Source of the DNA: Paenibacillus paeoniae
GTDB taxonomy: Bacteria; Bacillota; Bacilli; Paenibacillales; Paenibacillaceae
DNA length: 64,000 nucleotides
Assembly: GCF_003388735.1 (NCBI RefSeq)
Contig: NZ_QUBQ01000005.1
Location: 1-64,000 of the forward strand
Reading direction: 5' to 3'
Shown: positions 34,480 through 43,338 of the stretch, piece after piece
Layout: every line of letters starts with the position of its first letter
How positions within the stretch are numbered: position 1 is the stretch's first letter
The notes under the pieces: generated by a model
The model's input: the letters and a program-made list of their open reading frames with translations, nothing else
What the model was told of the DNA's origin: nothing
Databases searched by the model: none
Position numbers and translations under genes: made by a program

Positions 34480-34902
34480 CTACCCTGCGCTCCGTTCGAA
34501 GGCGACGATCCAGTCGCCTTTGATCGCGGCGTAGCCCGCATCGCCTTCCACGACCAATCCATACAACCCTTTGACATCGAGATATTCCTTGCGCGTGCCG
34601 TTATCGAACTCCAGCGTGATGTAATAATACGTGCGGGAAGACGAGGTTGTATGGCCAATCTGATTCTCGTGATGATGTTGATGAGTGTTGTGGCTCTTGA
34701 CTTCCATTCGTTTGGTTACGACTCTCGCATAGGTATTCTCCTGCGGGGCGCGCGCGTTGCGGAAGTGATTCACCGCGGAGTATAGAATGGCTCCGAATAC
34801 GATGATAAATCCAATGATAATGATGATGGGTACGGCTGTGAACATAAAATCGAATCCACCGCCCCTGCCGGGCATTGACGGACCAGGTCCGAAGTCAAAC
34901 AT
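34480..34902 (-). CDS. DUF2500 membrane protein
   Basis: 140 residues starting MFDFGPGPSMPG behind GGAGGG; an upstream extension lacks a ribosome site. One membrane helix (about residues 22-45), then the DUF2500 domain: ARVVTKRMEVK, a His-rich loop (THQHHHENQIGHTTSSS), YYYITLEFDNGTRKEYLDV and EGDAGYAAIKGDWIVAFER. The His cluster might bind metal, but the family has no assigned function. It converges on the GNAT gene with a gap of 16 bp. Confidence 0.82.
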   Translation of the reverse strand: MFDFGPGPSMPGRGGGFDFMFTAVPIIIIIGFIIVFGAILYSAVNHFRNARAPQENTYARVVTKRMEVKSHNTHQHHHENQIGHTTSSSRTYYYITLEFDNGTRKEYLDVKGLYGLVVEGDAGYAAIKGDWIVAFERSAG

Positions 34903-34984
34903 TGCGATCCCTCCAAATCTGATTGTCGGTTGCGTCTTGACGCGAACTACTCCTAATACGTCCATCCCCTATAAATTGTTGCGT

Positions 34985-36784
34985 TTATCTGAACCACAGA
35001 TCACGAAATCTGACCCAGCCCAGTGATTCCAGTGTGATGCCCTGGACGGAGGGGTGGAATGCCGTCTTTAAGTGCTTGCGGTAGAGGAACATCAGGAACT
35101 GCCGTCTGATCAACTCATCTTCAATCTTCATGAACAGACTAAATCTGCGAGCGGCATCCGGCTCCGCCAGTATGCATTGCAATGTATCCCCAAGAATATC
35201 GCTTGTACGTTTGTCCATATGCTGCATCATGCTTTTGTACAAATCGATCAGACGCAGCTCGCGATGCTCATCTAGCATAATGGCGAACAGAAGCAGATCA
35301 GCGGACATTCGGTCTTTGCCTTTGAATTGCTCGGCGGCAATGAGATGGATATGCACATGAATGCCTGCCTTGCCCAGCATTTCTTGGATCAAAGCAGCGT
35401 CATGCTCATATTGCGGGATGGTCGTTAGGGTAAGCGGCTCTCCGTCATAACCGCATTCACGGAGCATGGCGCTGCAAGTATGTTGGAAGTCCGCATCATC
35501 GACGCTTTGACTGTCATCCGCTGCCGGTCGGGACCAGAAGCTGCTTGCTTCCTCGATTACATCACCGGACAAGCGTCTTAGCAGCTCCTTCCGATGAATG
35601 GCATAATCAAGCACTGAACGGAATGCCGCATTGGCAAGCGGACCGTCCTTCAGCTCATTCACAGTCAGAAATTTGCACGTCGTTCCGGACTGTCGAACCT
35701 GCTCCCATTCGCCGCCAGCCATGCCTTCGATCCGCACATTGTGCATCACCTGGAACTGTCGGAGCTCCTCCATATCTTCTTCCTTGCGGTCCGCTCCAGC
35801 GGGCATCGTCCATACCTCTACCCGATCGAGGAATGGCCGTTCCTGGAAGTAAGAGGAGAAGGCCTCCAGAATCCATATGCCGTGGCTGCTGCCCGCCAGT
35901 CTGAAAGGGCCGGTCCCGACCACGGCTCCGCTCGCTTGCCCGAACGCTTCCCCTACCTGCTCGCATAGCTCTTCCGGCACGATCGAAGCCCGGTTGGTGG
36001 AGAGGAAGGAAAGGAACGCTTCGTTACGCGCCTTGAGCCGGAATCGGATTGTCAAATCATCCGGCGTATCCATCTGTTCGATTCCGTTGTATACCCAGCT
36101 GTACAGTCCGTTTGGCGCCAGCCGGGCCAGCCGGGTTAGCGTATACTTCACATCCGAAGAGGTCATCTCACGGCCATGGTGGAAGAAGATGCCTTTGCGC
36201 AGAAAGAAGGTCCACTCTGTCCGGGCTTCATTGGTTTCCCAAGCGTGAGCCAGGTGCGGAAGTACGGTGACGCCCCTCACATCCATCCGCACCAGTCCGT
36301 CGAAGAGCTGGTTCACCAGATGGGATTCTCCGATATAATGAATACGGGCAGGGTCCAAGCTGTCGATGGTGCCAGGCATAGGGAAACGCAGCGTATCGGT
36401 TCGCCGCTCGCCTTCCAGGACGGTCTGGAAGCCGAATTGTCCCGACAGCCATTGCTGGAACCGCCCGACCACCGCTGCGCCTCGTGGTTGAAGCAGCTCC
36501 AGCGCCGATTGCAGATCGCCCCTGACCGCCAGCTCTTCTGCTTCCTCCAGCATGAGGGAGTCGAGCGGCTTCGCAAAGGTAAGCAGGGAGCGATTGCCCC
36601 TGCCGCGCTTGGCTATCCATTCGATCCACCCTTCCTGTATCATTCGCTTCAGCAGAAGGACCATGTTGCGATGCGTGCAATCGAGCTTCTCGGCAAGTTC
36701 GGCTGTCGTCACTTCGAAAGGAAGCCCATCGGTCGATTGCGGATAGGATTCTCTTAATATGAAATAATGTCTTCGTATTTTCAC
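34985..36784 (-). CDS. SgrR-like regulator: DNA-binding domain fused to a family 5 solute-binding domain
   Basis: 599 residues. The N-terminal SgrR_N winged-helix region (VTTAELAEKLDCTHRNMVLLLKRM, then WIEWIAKRGRGNRSLLTF) is followed by an SBP_bac_5 oligopeptide-binding-like domain (PGTIDSLDPARIHY, LVNQLFDGLV, TPDDLTIRFRLKARNEAFLSFLS, GTGPFRL). No signal peptide is present, so it acts in the cytosol as a ligand-responsive transcription factor. It starts at a GTG with GGGTG upstream and is divergent from the DUF4173 gene. In enteric bacteria SgrR responds to sugar-phosphate stress; the ligand here is unknown. Confidence 0.88.
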   Translation of the reverse strand: MKIRRHYFILRESYPQSTDGLPFEVTTAELAEKLDCTHRNMVLLLKRMIQEGWIEWIAKRGRGNRSLLTFAKPLDSLMLEEAEELAVRGDLQSALELLQPRGAAVVGRFQQWLSGQFGFQTVLEGERRTDTLRFPMPGTIDSLDPARIHYIGESHLVNQLFDGLVRMDVRGVTVLPHLAHAWETNEARTEWTFFLRKGIFFHHGREMTSSDVKYTLTRLARLAPNGLYSWVYNGIEQMDTPDDLTIRFRLKARNEAFLSFLSTNRASIVPEELCEQVGEAFGQASGAVVGTGPFRLAGSSHGIWILEAFSSYFQERPFLDRVEVWTMPAGADRKEEDMEELRQFQVMHNVRIEGMAGGEWEQVRQSGTTCKFLTVNELKDGPLANAAFRSVLDYAIHRKELLRRLSGDVIEEASSFWSRPAADDSQSVDDADFQHTCSAMLRECGYDGEPLTLTTIPQYEHDAALIQEMLGKAGIHVHIHLIAAEQFKGKDRMSADLLLFAIMLDEHRELRLIDLYKSMMQHMDKRTSDILGDTLQCILAEPDAARRFSLFMKIEDELIRRQFLMFLYRKHLKTAFHPSVQGITLESLGWVRFRDLWFR

Positions 36785-36899
36785 ATGAACACCCGCTATG
36801 CTACAAAATATGAAATTCTATATATGAAAGTTGCACTTTTTGTTCTTATTTTATAGGTTACAATAAAAGGGAGTTCATTACAAAGGGAGGTTATGGGCG

Positions 36900-38414
36900 A
36901 TGAGAGATCCCGCGCCATGGCAGAGGCGATACAACAACATGTGGCTATTATCGATCCTTCTCGGCGTGCTTGGGCAATATTTGTTCGTGGGACGTCCGGC
37001 AGGCGTATCCGTACCGATATTCGTCACGTTGTTCTACTTATTATTTTTCTATGCGATGAAAGGAAGAATGGGAGGGTTCGACCGCTGGAGAGGTCAATCC
37101 AGAATGGGTTGGTTTCTGTTTGCGCCGATTGCACTGCTCTCCATCACGTTTGTGCTATTCGCAAATGATCTCTTCCGGACACTGAATCCCATCGTGTTGT
37201 TTATATTGATTGTGGCCCAGACGATGCTCCTCGCGCGCGGCGGCTCGCAGCCGTGGCATCGCCCTAGGTTTATCCTGGAGCATATCAAGCAATGGCTGGT
37301 AACCCCATTCGCGCATTTGACTACGCCATTTCATACGATGGCGGACTGGGTGAACAGCAGAAGGGATACAAGCAAAGCGAGATCGGTAGCAGGCAAAGTC
37401 GGCTTCGGCTTACTGCTGGCGGCTCCGCTTTTATTTGTGGTCGTCCTGCTGCTGGCTTCGGCTGATGGCATCTTTATGGCTTGGCTGAATAAGCTCAGCT
37501 CTGTATTCGCCGGCGGCTCTGTCCGCATTGGCGTGAACAGGTTTATCTTTGCATGCTGTGTAGCGATTTATGTTTTTTGCTATTTGTGGGGTCTTCTGTT
37601 CCAGAAGCGAAAAGTCCCGGATAGCAGCTCAGCGGAGCTGACTCCCGACGGTGATCCGAAGCTGCGCCCTGGCGTGGAGAGGGACAAGTTCGATCCGATA
37701 TCAGCAGCTACGGTGCTTGTATGCGTCAACGTGGTATATGTTTTGTTCGCTGTGATACAGTTCACTTACTTGTTCGGAGCGGCGGAAGGGCTGCTGCCTG
37801 AGGGCACAGCATACGCCGAATACGCGCGAAGAGGATTCACGGAGCTGGTGATTGTCGCGCTGATCAATATCGGTATCCTGTTGGTAGGTCTTCATTTTAT
37901 CGGCAAAGGCAGCGCACTGTTCGAGCGTTTGCGCCAAGCCATGCTCAGTATTTTGATGGGCAGTACGCTTGTGATGCTTATCTCGGCTTACAGCCGACTC
38001 TCGTTGTATGAAGAAGTTTATGGCTATACGCAAATGCGACTGCTTGTGCACGGATTTATGATTTTCCTTGGCGTGCTCATGGCGGTGGCTTTCGTACGAA
38101 TCTGGTATACCAGGTTCTCATTAGCGAAAATATATATTGCTCTGGCTATAACTTCGTACGTAATTATGAATTTCGCGAACATTGATGCCCGTATTGCCGT
38201 CAATAATAGTACACGGTTCGAGGAGACAGGGAAAATCGATATGTACTATTTGAATACATTATCGGCCGATGCCGCACCTGCGCTTGCGAAGCTATGGGCG
38301 AAGCATCCGAAATATACGCAGTTGGAGGATATCCTTAAGAGATACGAAGGCGAAGCTCTAGAGCGGAAGCATTGGCAATCGTGGAACCTGTCTTATCAAC
38401 GTCAATTACCGTGA
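36900..38414 (+). CDS. DUF4173 multi-pass membrane protein
   Basis: 504 residues with about 11 hydrophobic helices and the DUF4153/DUF4173 family pattern: a C-terminal NIDARIAVNNSTRFEETGKI region and a soluble tail (LAKLWAKHPKYTQLEDILKRY). AAAGGGAGG precedes the ATG by 9 nt. Members are often found next to two-component systems or regulators, and their function is not established. The metallophosphoesterase gene follows 27 bp later in the same direction. Confidence 0.85.
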   Translation: MRDPAPWQRRYNNMWLLSILLGVLGQYLFVGRPAGVSVPIFVTLFYLLFFYAMKGRMGGFDRWRGQSRMGWFLFAPIALLSITFVLFANDLFRTLNPIVLFILIVAQTMLLARGGSQPWHRPRFILEHIKQWLVTPFAHLTTPFHTMADWVNSRRDTSKARSVAGKVGFGLLLAAPLLFVVVLLLASADGIFMAWLNKLSSVFAGGSVRIGVNRFIFACCVAIYVFCYLWGLLFQKRKVPDSSSAELTPDGDPKLRPGVERDKFDPISAATVLVCVNVVYVLFAVIQFTYLFGAAEGLLPEGTAYAEYARRGFTELVIVALINIGILLVGLHFIGKGSALFERLRQAMLSILMGSTLVMLISAYSRLSLYEEVYGYTQMRLLVHGFMIFLGVLMAVAFVRIWYTRFSLAKIYIALAITSYVIMNFANIDARIAVNNSTRFEETGKIDMYYLNTLSADAAPALAKLWAKHPKYTQLEDILKRYEGEALERKHWQSWNLSYQRQLP

Positions 38415-38441
38415 TGAGGGAGTGAAAGAGGAGGTGGAGAG

Positions 38442-39311
38442 ATGAGCAGAACAAAGAGATGGTTGCTTATCTATTTGCCTGCTGCCATTGTACTGTGCAT
38501 TTATTTTCTGTATGCGCAAAACAATTCAATTGTCATCTCGACCTATAAGGTTGCAAGTGACAAGCTGCCAAGCGATTTTGATTCCTACCGTATTGTGCAG
38601 CTATCCGATCTTCAGAGCAAGGAGTTCGGCAAGGAACAGCGCCCGCTGATTCGCAAGGTTCAGAAGCTGGATCCCGATATAATTGTCTTCACAGGAGACC
38701 TTGTGGATCAGCGGCATTATGATGGAGAGGCCAGTTTTAAGCTGATGGAAGGCTTGGTGAAGATTGCTCCGGTGTACTTTGCGAGAGGCAATCATGAACG
38801 GGGAGCGAGGGGATACTCTTCGGAACTGGAGGAGCGACTGCTCGCGCTAGGCGTCCACATTATGAAGAATGCTCATGAGGATATTCCGATCGGGGATGGC
38901 GTATTCCGGTTGGTTGGAGTAGACGATCCTACGTATAACCACAGGGGAGATGGCGATGCGGACAAGATGAACGCTCATCTGGCCGAAGCGCTGGGGGATA
39001 CCGACGGCTCGGATCCCTTTACGGTGCTCCTGTCCCATCGCACGGAGCTATTCCCTGTATATGCCGAGAACGGTATTGATCTTAGCTTGACGGGACATGC
39101 CCATGGCGGCCAGATTCGCATTCCGTTCAAAGGCGGGGTGTTCGCTCCCGGGCAAGGGGTATGGCCTGCATGGACGGACGGGATGCATGAGCTTGGCGCT
39201 AGCTCCATGATTGTCAATCGTGGACTTGGCAACAGTCGATTCCCGATGCGCTTATTTAATCAGCCCGAGATTGTGCTGGTTGAGTTGATCGATGAGCGAT
39301 CGGCGGAGTAG
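38442..39311 (+). CDS. Membrane-anchored metallophosphoesterase, YkuE/YaeI-like
   Basis: 289 residues with an N-terminal anchor (about residues 8-25) and a calcineurin-like fold: VQLSDLQSKEFG, FTGDLVD, ARGNHERGARG, VLLSHRTELF, and LTGHAHGGQIRIPF. In this family the first motif is normally DLH; here it is DLQ (codon CAG), replacing one metal-ligand His. The others are intact. Enzymes of this group act on phospholipid headgroups or UDP-linked lipids at the membrane. AGGAGGTGG lies before the ATG. It is probably co-transcribed with the DUF4173 gene. Confidence 0.88.
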   Translation: MSRTKRWLLIYLPAAIVLCIYFLYAQNNSIVISTYKVASDKLPSDFDSYRIVQLSDLQSKEFGKEQRPLIRKVQKLDPDIIVFTGDLVDQRHYDGEASFKLMEGLVKIAPVYFARGNHERGARGYSSELEERLLALGVHIMKNAHEDIPIGDGVFRLVGVDDPTYNHRGDGDADKMNAHLAEALGDTDGSDPFTVLLSHRTELFPVYAENGIDLSLTGHAHGGQIRIPFKGGVFAPGQGVWPAWTDGMHELGASSMIVNRGLGNSRFPMRLFNQPEIVLVELIDERSAE

Positions 39312-39438
39312 AGGTACGCAACCGGTTGCTGCGAAAAAGAGGCGAATGACCCTTAGGAATCGCCAATTCGTCCGTTCTATGATCCGCATACGCTAACGTA
39401 TATGGCGAGATAGATGAACAGAGAAGGCGGATGATGGT

Positions 39439-39759
39439 ATGCCCTGTTGCCTCGGAAATGTGCAGATTTTCAAAAATGAAGGCACGATCATATTCGGGAA
39501 TATACGGCAGTACGCCCCCAGCACGAATACGGTATCGACGGAGTCGCCTGAGGAAGCTGAGGAAGAGAATCAGGGAGAAGGCTCAGCGAGCGTTTCGAGA
39601 CGGCGGCGTGAGACGCGACATTCGCGAGGCCGCCGTGCAAGCGCAGCACCGCCCAGAAGCAAAAAGGGACCCGCTGCAACGGGCAGCGGGCCAAAAGGTA
39701 TATATTATAAAAAAGGGGGTCGAGATTTATTATATGCCCCTTTCATTAATGGACGATGA
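39439..39759 (+). CDS. Possible GerPA/GerPF-like spore germination protein with an unusual tail
   Basis: 106-residue frame with AGAAGGCGG 9 nt before the ATG. The N-terminus MPCCLGNVQIFKNEGTIIFG and the later APSTNT resemble the gerPA/PF family of spore-coat permeability proteins (MPxxxGxxxIxxxxGxxxFGD, then a SPxSxxK segment). After residue 40 the sequence becomes acidic, then Arg-rich (SRRRRETRHSRGRR), unlike the family, and it runs through the terminator hairpin of the opposite gene. The tail may be a frameshifted or degraded end. A chance frame is possible. Confidence 0.4.
   Translation: MPCCLGNVQIFKNEGTIIFGNIRQYAPSTNTVSTESPEEAEEENQGEGSASVSRRRRETRHSRGRRASAAPPRSKKGPAATGSGPKGIYYKKGGRDLLYAPFINGR
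39661..39692 (-). terminator. Terminator of the yetF-like gene (minus strand)
   Basis: On the minus strand CCCGCTGC / GCAGCGGG with a 5-nt loop, extended by G-U and G-C pairs, then CCTTTTT. It lies about 125 nt beyond the stop of the gene at 39816. Confidence 0.75.
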
Positions 39760-39815
39760 ACGCAATGTTTCAGTTTCGTTACAAATGTTGGGCAGGCTTT
39801 CCACCTGGCGTTCAT

Positions 39816-40532
39816 TTAACGGAAAAATGCTTTTATTTTTGGTTCCTGATGATAGGATGTGACGGTCAATTCCTTGTTTTCGTTCAAGGAAGCGAAGAAT
39901 ACGTCTCCTATTGTCAGGTTCTTTTCTTTGAGAGCATGCTCCAGCCAATTCACGCTAAGATGAAGCGCGTCAAGCGTGAGCAATTGAGGTTTCCCTTCTT
40001 TAATGACCGCGTAGGAAAGGCCAAGCGAGCCGTTTGGCACGCCTAGCATGGATGGCGTCGCTTCCTGATGGACCGCTTTTTTCAACACGCTTAATTCGCC
40101 GTTCCCCTCCAAAATCGCCGCTTCTACCAGCGCAGCATCGAAAATCCCCTGTTCTCTCAGCATACGCAAAATATCATCCACGCTATACTGAAGCTTTCGC
40201 AGATTGGAGCGGAGGAACTGGCCATCCTTTAGCACCACAACGGGCTCGAATGTCATCCACTTTCCGAACTTGCCGCTTTTGATCAACAGATAGGAGAATA
40301 GCTTCTGCATAATGGCAATGGCCACAATGGCTACGGCAGTATGGATGTGCTGAACTTTCGGATCGGCTATATCGGCGCCTACAACAGAGCCAAGCGACAA
40401 GAAGATAAGGAAGTCGAAGACGGGAAGCTGCCCGATCGAACGCCTGCCCATAAAAAGGGTAATGGCAAGGAGCAACGGATAAATGGTATAGATACGGCCG
40501 ATCACATGAAGTGAATCTTTAAGTATAGCCAG
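39816..40532 (-). CDS. yetF: YetF/DUF421 membrane protein, probable CTG start
   Basis: 238 residues: three hydrophobic helices (IYTIYPLLLAITLF; FDFLIFLSLGSVVGADIAD; TAVAIVAIAIMQKLFSYLLI) and the soluble DUF421 domain (PVVVLKDGQFLRSNLRKLQYSVDDILRMLREQGI; VEAAILEGNGELSVLKK). The shortest safe start is the GTG at 40505, but the only good ribosome site, GGGAGG (40541-40546 on the minus strand), lies 8 nt from an in-frame CTG at 40532, and the extra residues (LAILKDSLHV) match the family N-terminus. An ATG between them would give only six codons in another frame. YetF proteins are membrane-associated with uncertain roles, sometimes spore-related. Confidence 0.82.
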   Translation of the reverse strand: MAILKDSLHVIGRIYTIYPLLLAITLFMGRRSIGQLPVFDFLIFLSLGSVVGADIADPKVQHIHTAVAIVAIAIMQKLFSYLLIKSGKFGKWMTFEPVVVLKDGQFLRSNLRKLQYSVDDILRMLREQGIFDAALVEAAILEGNGELSVLKKAVHQEATPSMLGVPNGSLGLSYAVIKEGKPQLLTLDALHLSVNWLEHALKEKNLTIGDVFFASLNENKELTVTSYHQEPKIKAFFR

Positions 40533-40633
40533 CGTTCATTCCTCCCGGTTGAACAATATGGAGCGGGCATTCGTTCCCAGAATAAGTTGCTCAGCCTGAA
40601 TAGGAAATATGCGCTGATAGGCGCGTAAAGTGG

Positions 40634-40678
40634 AAAGACGACCATACCTCCCCTAAGTTGGGGTTATGATCGTCTTTT
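40634..40678 (+). terminator. Terminator-like hairpin between yetF and helD
   Basis: AAAGACGA-CATA ... TATG-TCGTCTTT, with an inner CCCC/GGGG pair, followed by TTAG. No plus-strand gene ends nearby, so its purpose is unclear; it may be a relic or may isolate helD from antisense transcription. Confidence 0.55.
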
Positions 40679-40717
40679 AGTAGTTCAGCATGTCAGAAAA
40701 TAACACGAAAAAATCTA

Positions 40718-40746
40718 TTGAACGCAAAAAATCGCCATGATATAAT
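40718..40746 (+). promoter_or_regulatory. SigA promoter of helD
   Basis: TTGAAC (40718-40723), 17-bp spacer, consensus TATAAT (40741-40746). The untranslated leader to the helD ATG is about 120 nt; the extended AT-rich leader shows no obvious riboswitch. Confidence 0.75.
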
Positions 40747-40872
40747 CTATAGCGAATTAGAACGATTATAGAGTTCAGTTTTATTCCCACTTTAATTGTA
40801 CATCTGTAGTTTTGTTTTGTCAATGTACTTTTCGGAATACCAATAAATAGAAAAAGGAGAGTGTTCAGAGAG

Positions 40873-43290
40873 ATGGAAGCGAATCATTGGCGGCAGGAAA
40901 AGGAACGTCTGGAGCGGGTCAGAAAGAAGCTGCAGGCGAACATTGCTGAACTAGAACCGGAAGTTGCCGGGCTGAGTGATCAGGCTACAGATATCCGCAA
41001 GCGATTTTGGGAAGAAGTGACGATCAATACAAGTACGTATGAAGATTTTGAAGAAAGCTTTTACTCGATTAATCAGCAGTCCGCGATACTGGCCGAACGA
41101 GAGCGCGGTCACAAGCTGTTGATGCAGCAATGGAAGAACATGAATCGTCTGCTTCCGTCTCCGTATTTCGGACGCATCGACTTTAAGGAGGATGGCCTTG
41201 GCCCCAGCGAGCAAGTCTATATCGGCGTGTCATCATTTCTTAACGAAGACGGATTGAGCTTTCTGGTTTATGACTGGCGCACGCCAATTGCAAGCCTGTA
41301 CTACGACTGCTCGCCTGGCCCAGCGTCTTATGTGACGCCATCGGGAGCAATCGAAGGGACGATGGAACTCAAGCGGCAATATCAGATTCATAATGGGCAA
41401 ATCCGCAATATGTTTGACGCGAGTGAAACGATAGGGGATGAATTGCTGCAGCAAGTGCTCGGCAAAGGTGCAGACTCGCAGATGAAGAGTATCGTGGCCA
41501 CGATCCAGAAGGAGCAAAACGCCATTATCCGCAATGATACAAGCCGGATGCTTATCGTGCAAGGAGCGGCCGGCAGCGGCAAAACTTCAGCGGCATTGCA
41601 GCGGGTGGCGTACCTGCTGTACAAACACCGCCAATCCATAAAGGCTGACCAGATCGTACTATTTTCTCCGAATACGATGTTTGCCAGTTATATCTCTACC
41701 GTTCTTCCGGAGCTGGGTGAAGAGAATATGCAGCAAACGACGTTCCAAGAGTATCTCGACTACTGGTTAGGTGACTCGCTCCAGCCGGAAGATCCATTCA
41801 ATCAAATGGAATATGTACTGACTGCACAAGGAGAACCAGGGTATAAGGCACGTCTACAGGGGATGACATACAAGTCGTCTGAAGCTTTTCTGCTAGACCT
41901 GCAGAGCTATGGAGTGTGGCTGGGGCAGAAAGGCATGCGCTTCAACGGCATTCGCTTTCGGAATCGCAATTTGATAACCGCAGAGCAAATGAGAACGAAG
42001 TTTTACGCGTATGAACGTTCCCTGCCGTTGTTCAACCGGGTCGCTCTGATGCAGGAATGGCTGCTGAATGAACTGGCTTCGCTGGAGCGCAGGGAGCGGG
42101 AAGCGCCTTGGGTGGAGGAGGAGCTGAGTTACCTGGATTCCGATCAATATGCGGAGGCATTCGGAATGCTGCATAAAGAGAAGGAGTTATTCGACCTTAC
42201 AGAGCATTTCACATCCGTTCGCGAGAAATTGAGCAACAAGCGCCGGGAAGATGAAGGCGACTTTGAATTTGCTTCGAAGGAGGAGGAGCTGCTCCGCCGA
42301 AGAGTCGTGAAAGAAAGCTTTAAACCGCTAAGGAAAGCGGTGAAAAAGTTCTTGTTTGTAGATATTAAAGGCATATACGAGCAATTGTTCAAGGGAGAGG
42401 CCGCTTACCGGGAGAGGACCAATAGGGCAGAGCTTCCTGATCAATGGTCTGACATCTGCAAGCAAACCAAAGAAAGGCTGGACCAGCAACAATTATTTTA
42501 TGAGGATGCAACTCCATATCTGTACTTAAAGGAACTGATTGAAGGCGTTCGGACGAACACGGAGATTCGGCATATTTTTGTCGATGAGGGGCAGGACTAT
42601 TCGTCGTTTCAATATGTGTATTTGAAGAAGCTGTTTCCCCGTGCACGGATGACGGTTCTCGGCGACTTCGGGCAGGCAATCTTTATGCAGGCTACCAGCT
42701 TGGATGCTCCCGATTCGCCACTCGTACGCCTTTTCGGTAAAGACGAGACAAGTCTGATTCGCCTGTTGCGCAGCTACCGTTCAACAAGAGAAATTGTTGA
42801 ATTCACGAGATCGATGCTGCCGGGAGGGGAAGAAATCGCACCATTTGATCGGAGAGGCAGAAAGCCGCTTCTGGCTAGATTGAATGGCAGAGAGAAGCGT
42901 GATGCACAAATAGCGGCAGATATCGCTTCGCTCATAGCGGAGGGGTACGACTCCATCGCCGTCATTACCAAGACCGCGGCAGAAAGCCGGGATGTCCATG
43001 AGTCGCTTCGTATTCACGGTGTCGAAGCTCTGCAGCTCATAACAAAGGAGACAATGGATTTTAATAAAGGTGTGATGGTCATTCCTGTGTATCTTGCCAA
43101 GGGTGTGGAGTTCGATGCTGTTTTGGTTTGTGATGTTTCTCTTGATGCATACGGTCGAGACAATGAGCGGAAACTTCTATATACGGCATGTACGCGGGCC
43201 ATGCACCGGCTTCATCTGTATACGACAGGCGACTGGTCCCCGTTCGTGCGGGCGTTGTCTGCGGATTTGTATGAGCAAGCTGCAAATTGA
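40873..43290 (+). CDS. helD: HelD-like RNA polymerase recycling helicase
   Basis: 805 residues of the UvrD-like superfamily 1 type that binds RNA polymerase and releases it from stalled or drug-bound complexes. An N-terminal coiled-coil arm (residues about 1-70) is followed by YDWRTPIASLYYD, Walker A GAAGSGKT (231-238), a long insert, then FVDEGQDYSSFQY (motif II), VLGDFGQAIF, LLRSYRSTREIVEFT and the C-terminal AKGVEFDAVLV and YTACTRAMHRLHLY. The start is ATG 40873; a GTG at 40861 sits too close to AAGGAG. The DHA2 exporter 48 bp downstream probably shares its transcript. Confidence 0.92.
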   Translation: MEANHWRQEKERLERVRKKLQANIAELEPEVAGLSDQATDIRKRFWEEVTINTSTYEDFEESFYSINQQSAILAERERGHKLLMQQWKNMNRLLPSPYFGRIDFKEDGLGPSEQVYIGVSSFLNEDGLSFLVYDWRTPIASLYYDCSPGPASYVTPSGAIEGTMELKRQYQIHNGQIRNMFDASETIGDELLQQVLGKGADSQMKSIVATIQKEQNAIIRNDTSRMLIVQGAAGSGKTSAALQRVAYLLYKHRQSIKADQIVLFSPNTMFASYISTVLPELGEENMQQTTFQEYLDYWLGDSLQPEDPFNQMEYVLTAQGEPGYKARLQGMTYKSSEAFLLDLQSYGVWLGQKGMRFNGIRFRNRNLITAEQMRTKFYAYERSLPLFNRVALMQEWLLNELASLERREREAPWVEEELSYLDSDQYAEAFGMLHKEKELFDLTEHFTSVREKLSNKRREDEGDFEFASKEEELLRRRVVKESFKPLRKAVKKFLFVDIKGIYEQLFKGEAAYRERTNRAELPDQWSDICKQTKERLDQQQLFYEDATPYLYLKELIEGVRTNTEIRHIFVDEGQDYSSFQYVYLKKLFPRARMTVLGDFGQAIFMQATSLDAPDSPLVRLFGKDETSLIRLLRSYRSTREIVEFTRSMLPGGEEIAPFDRRGRKPLLARLNGREKRDAQIAADIASLIAEGYDSIAVITKTAAESRDVHESLRIHGVEALQLITKETMDFNKGVMVIPVYLAKGVEFDAVLVCDVSLDAYGRDNERKLLYTACTRAMHRLHLYTTGDWSPFVRALSADLYEQAAN

Positions 43291-43338
43291 CCATTCTATT
43301 GATCCATACAAAGCTCGCTGAGCAGAAAGCAGGGATCT

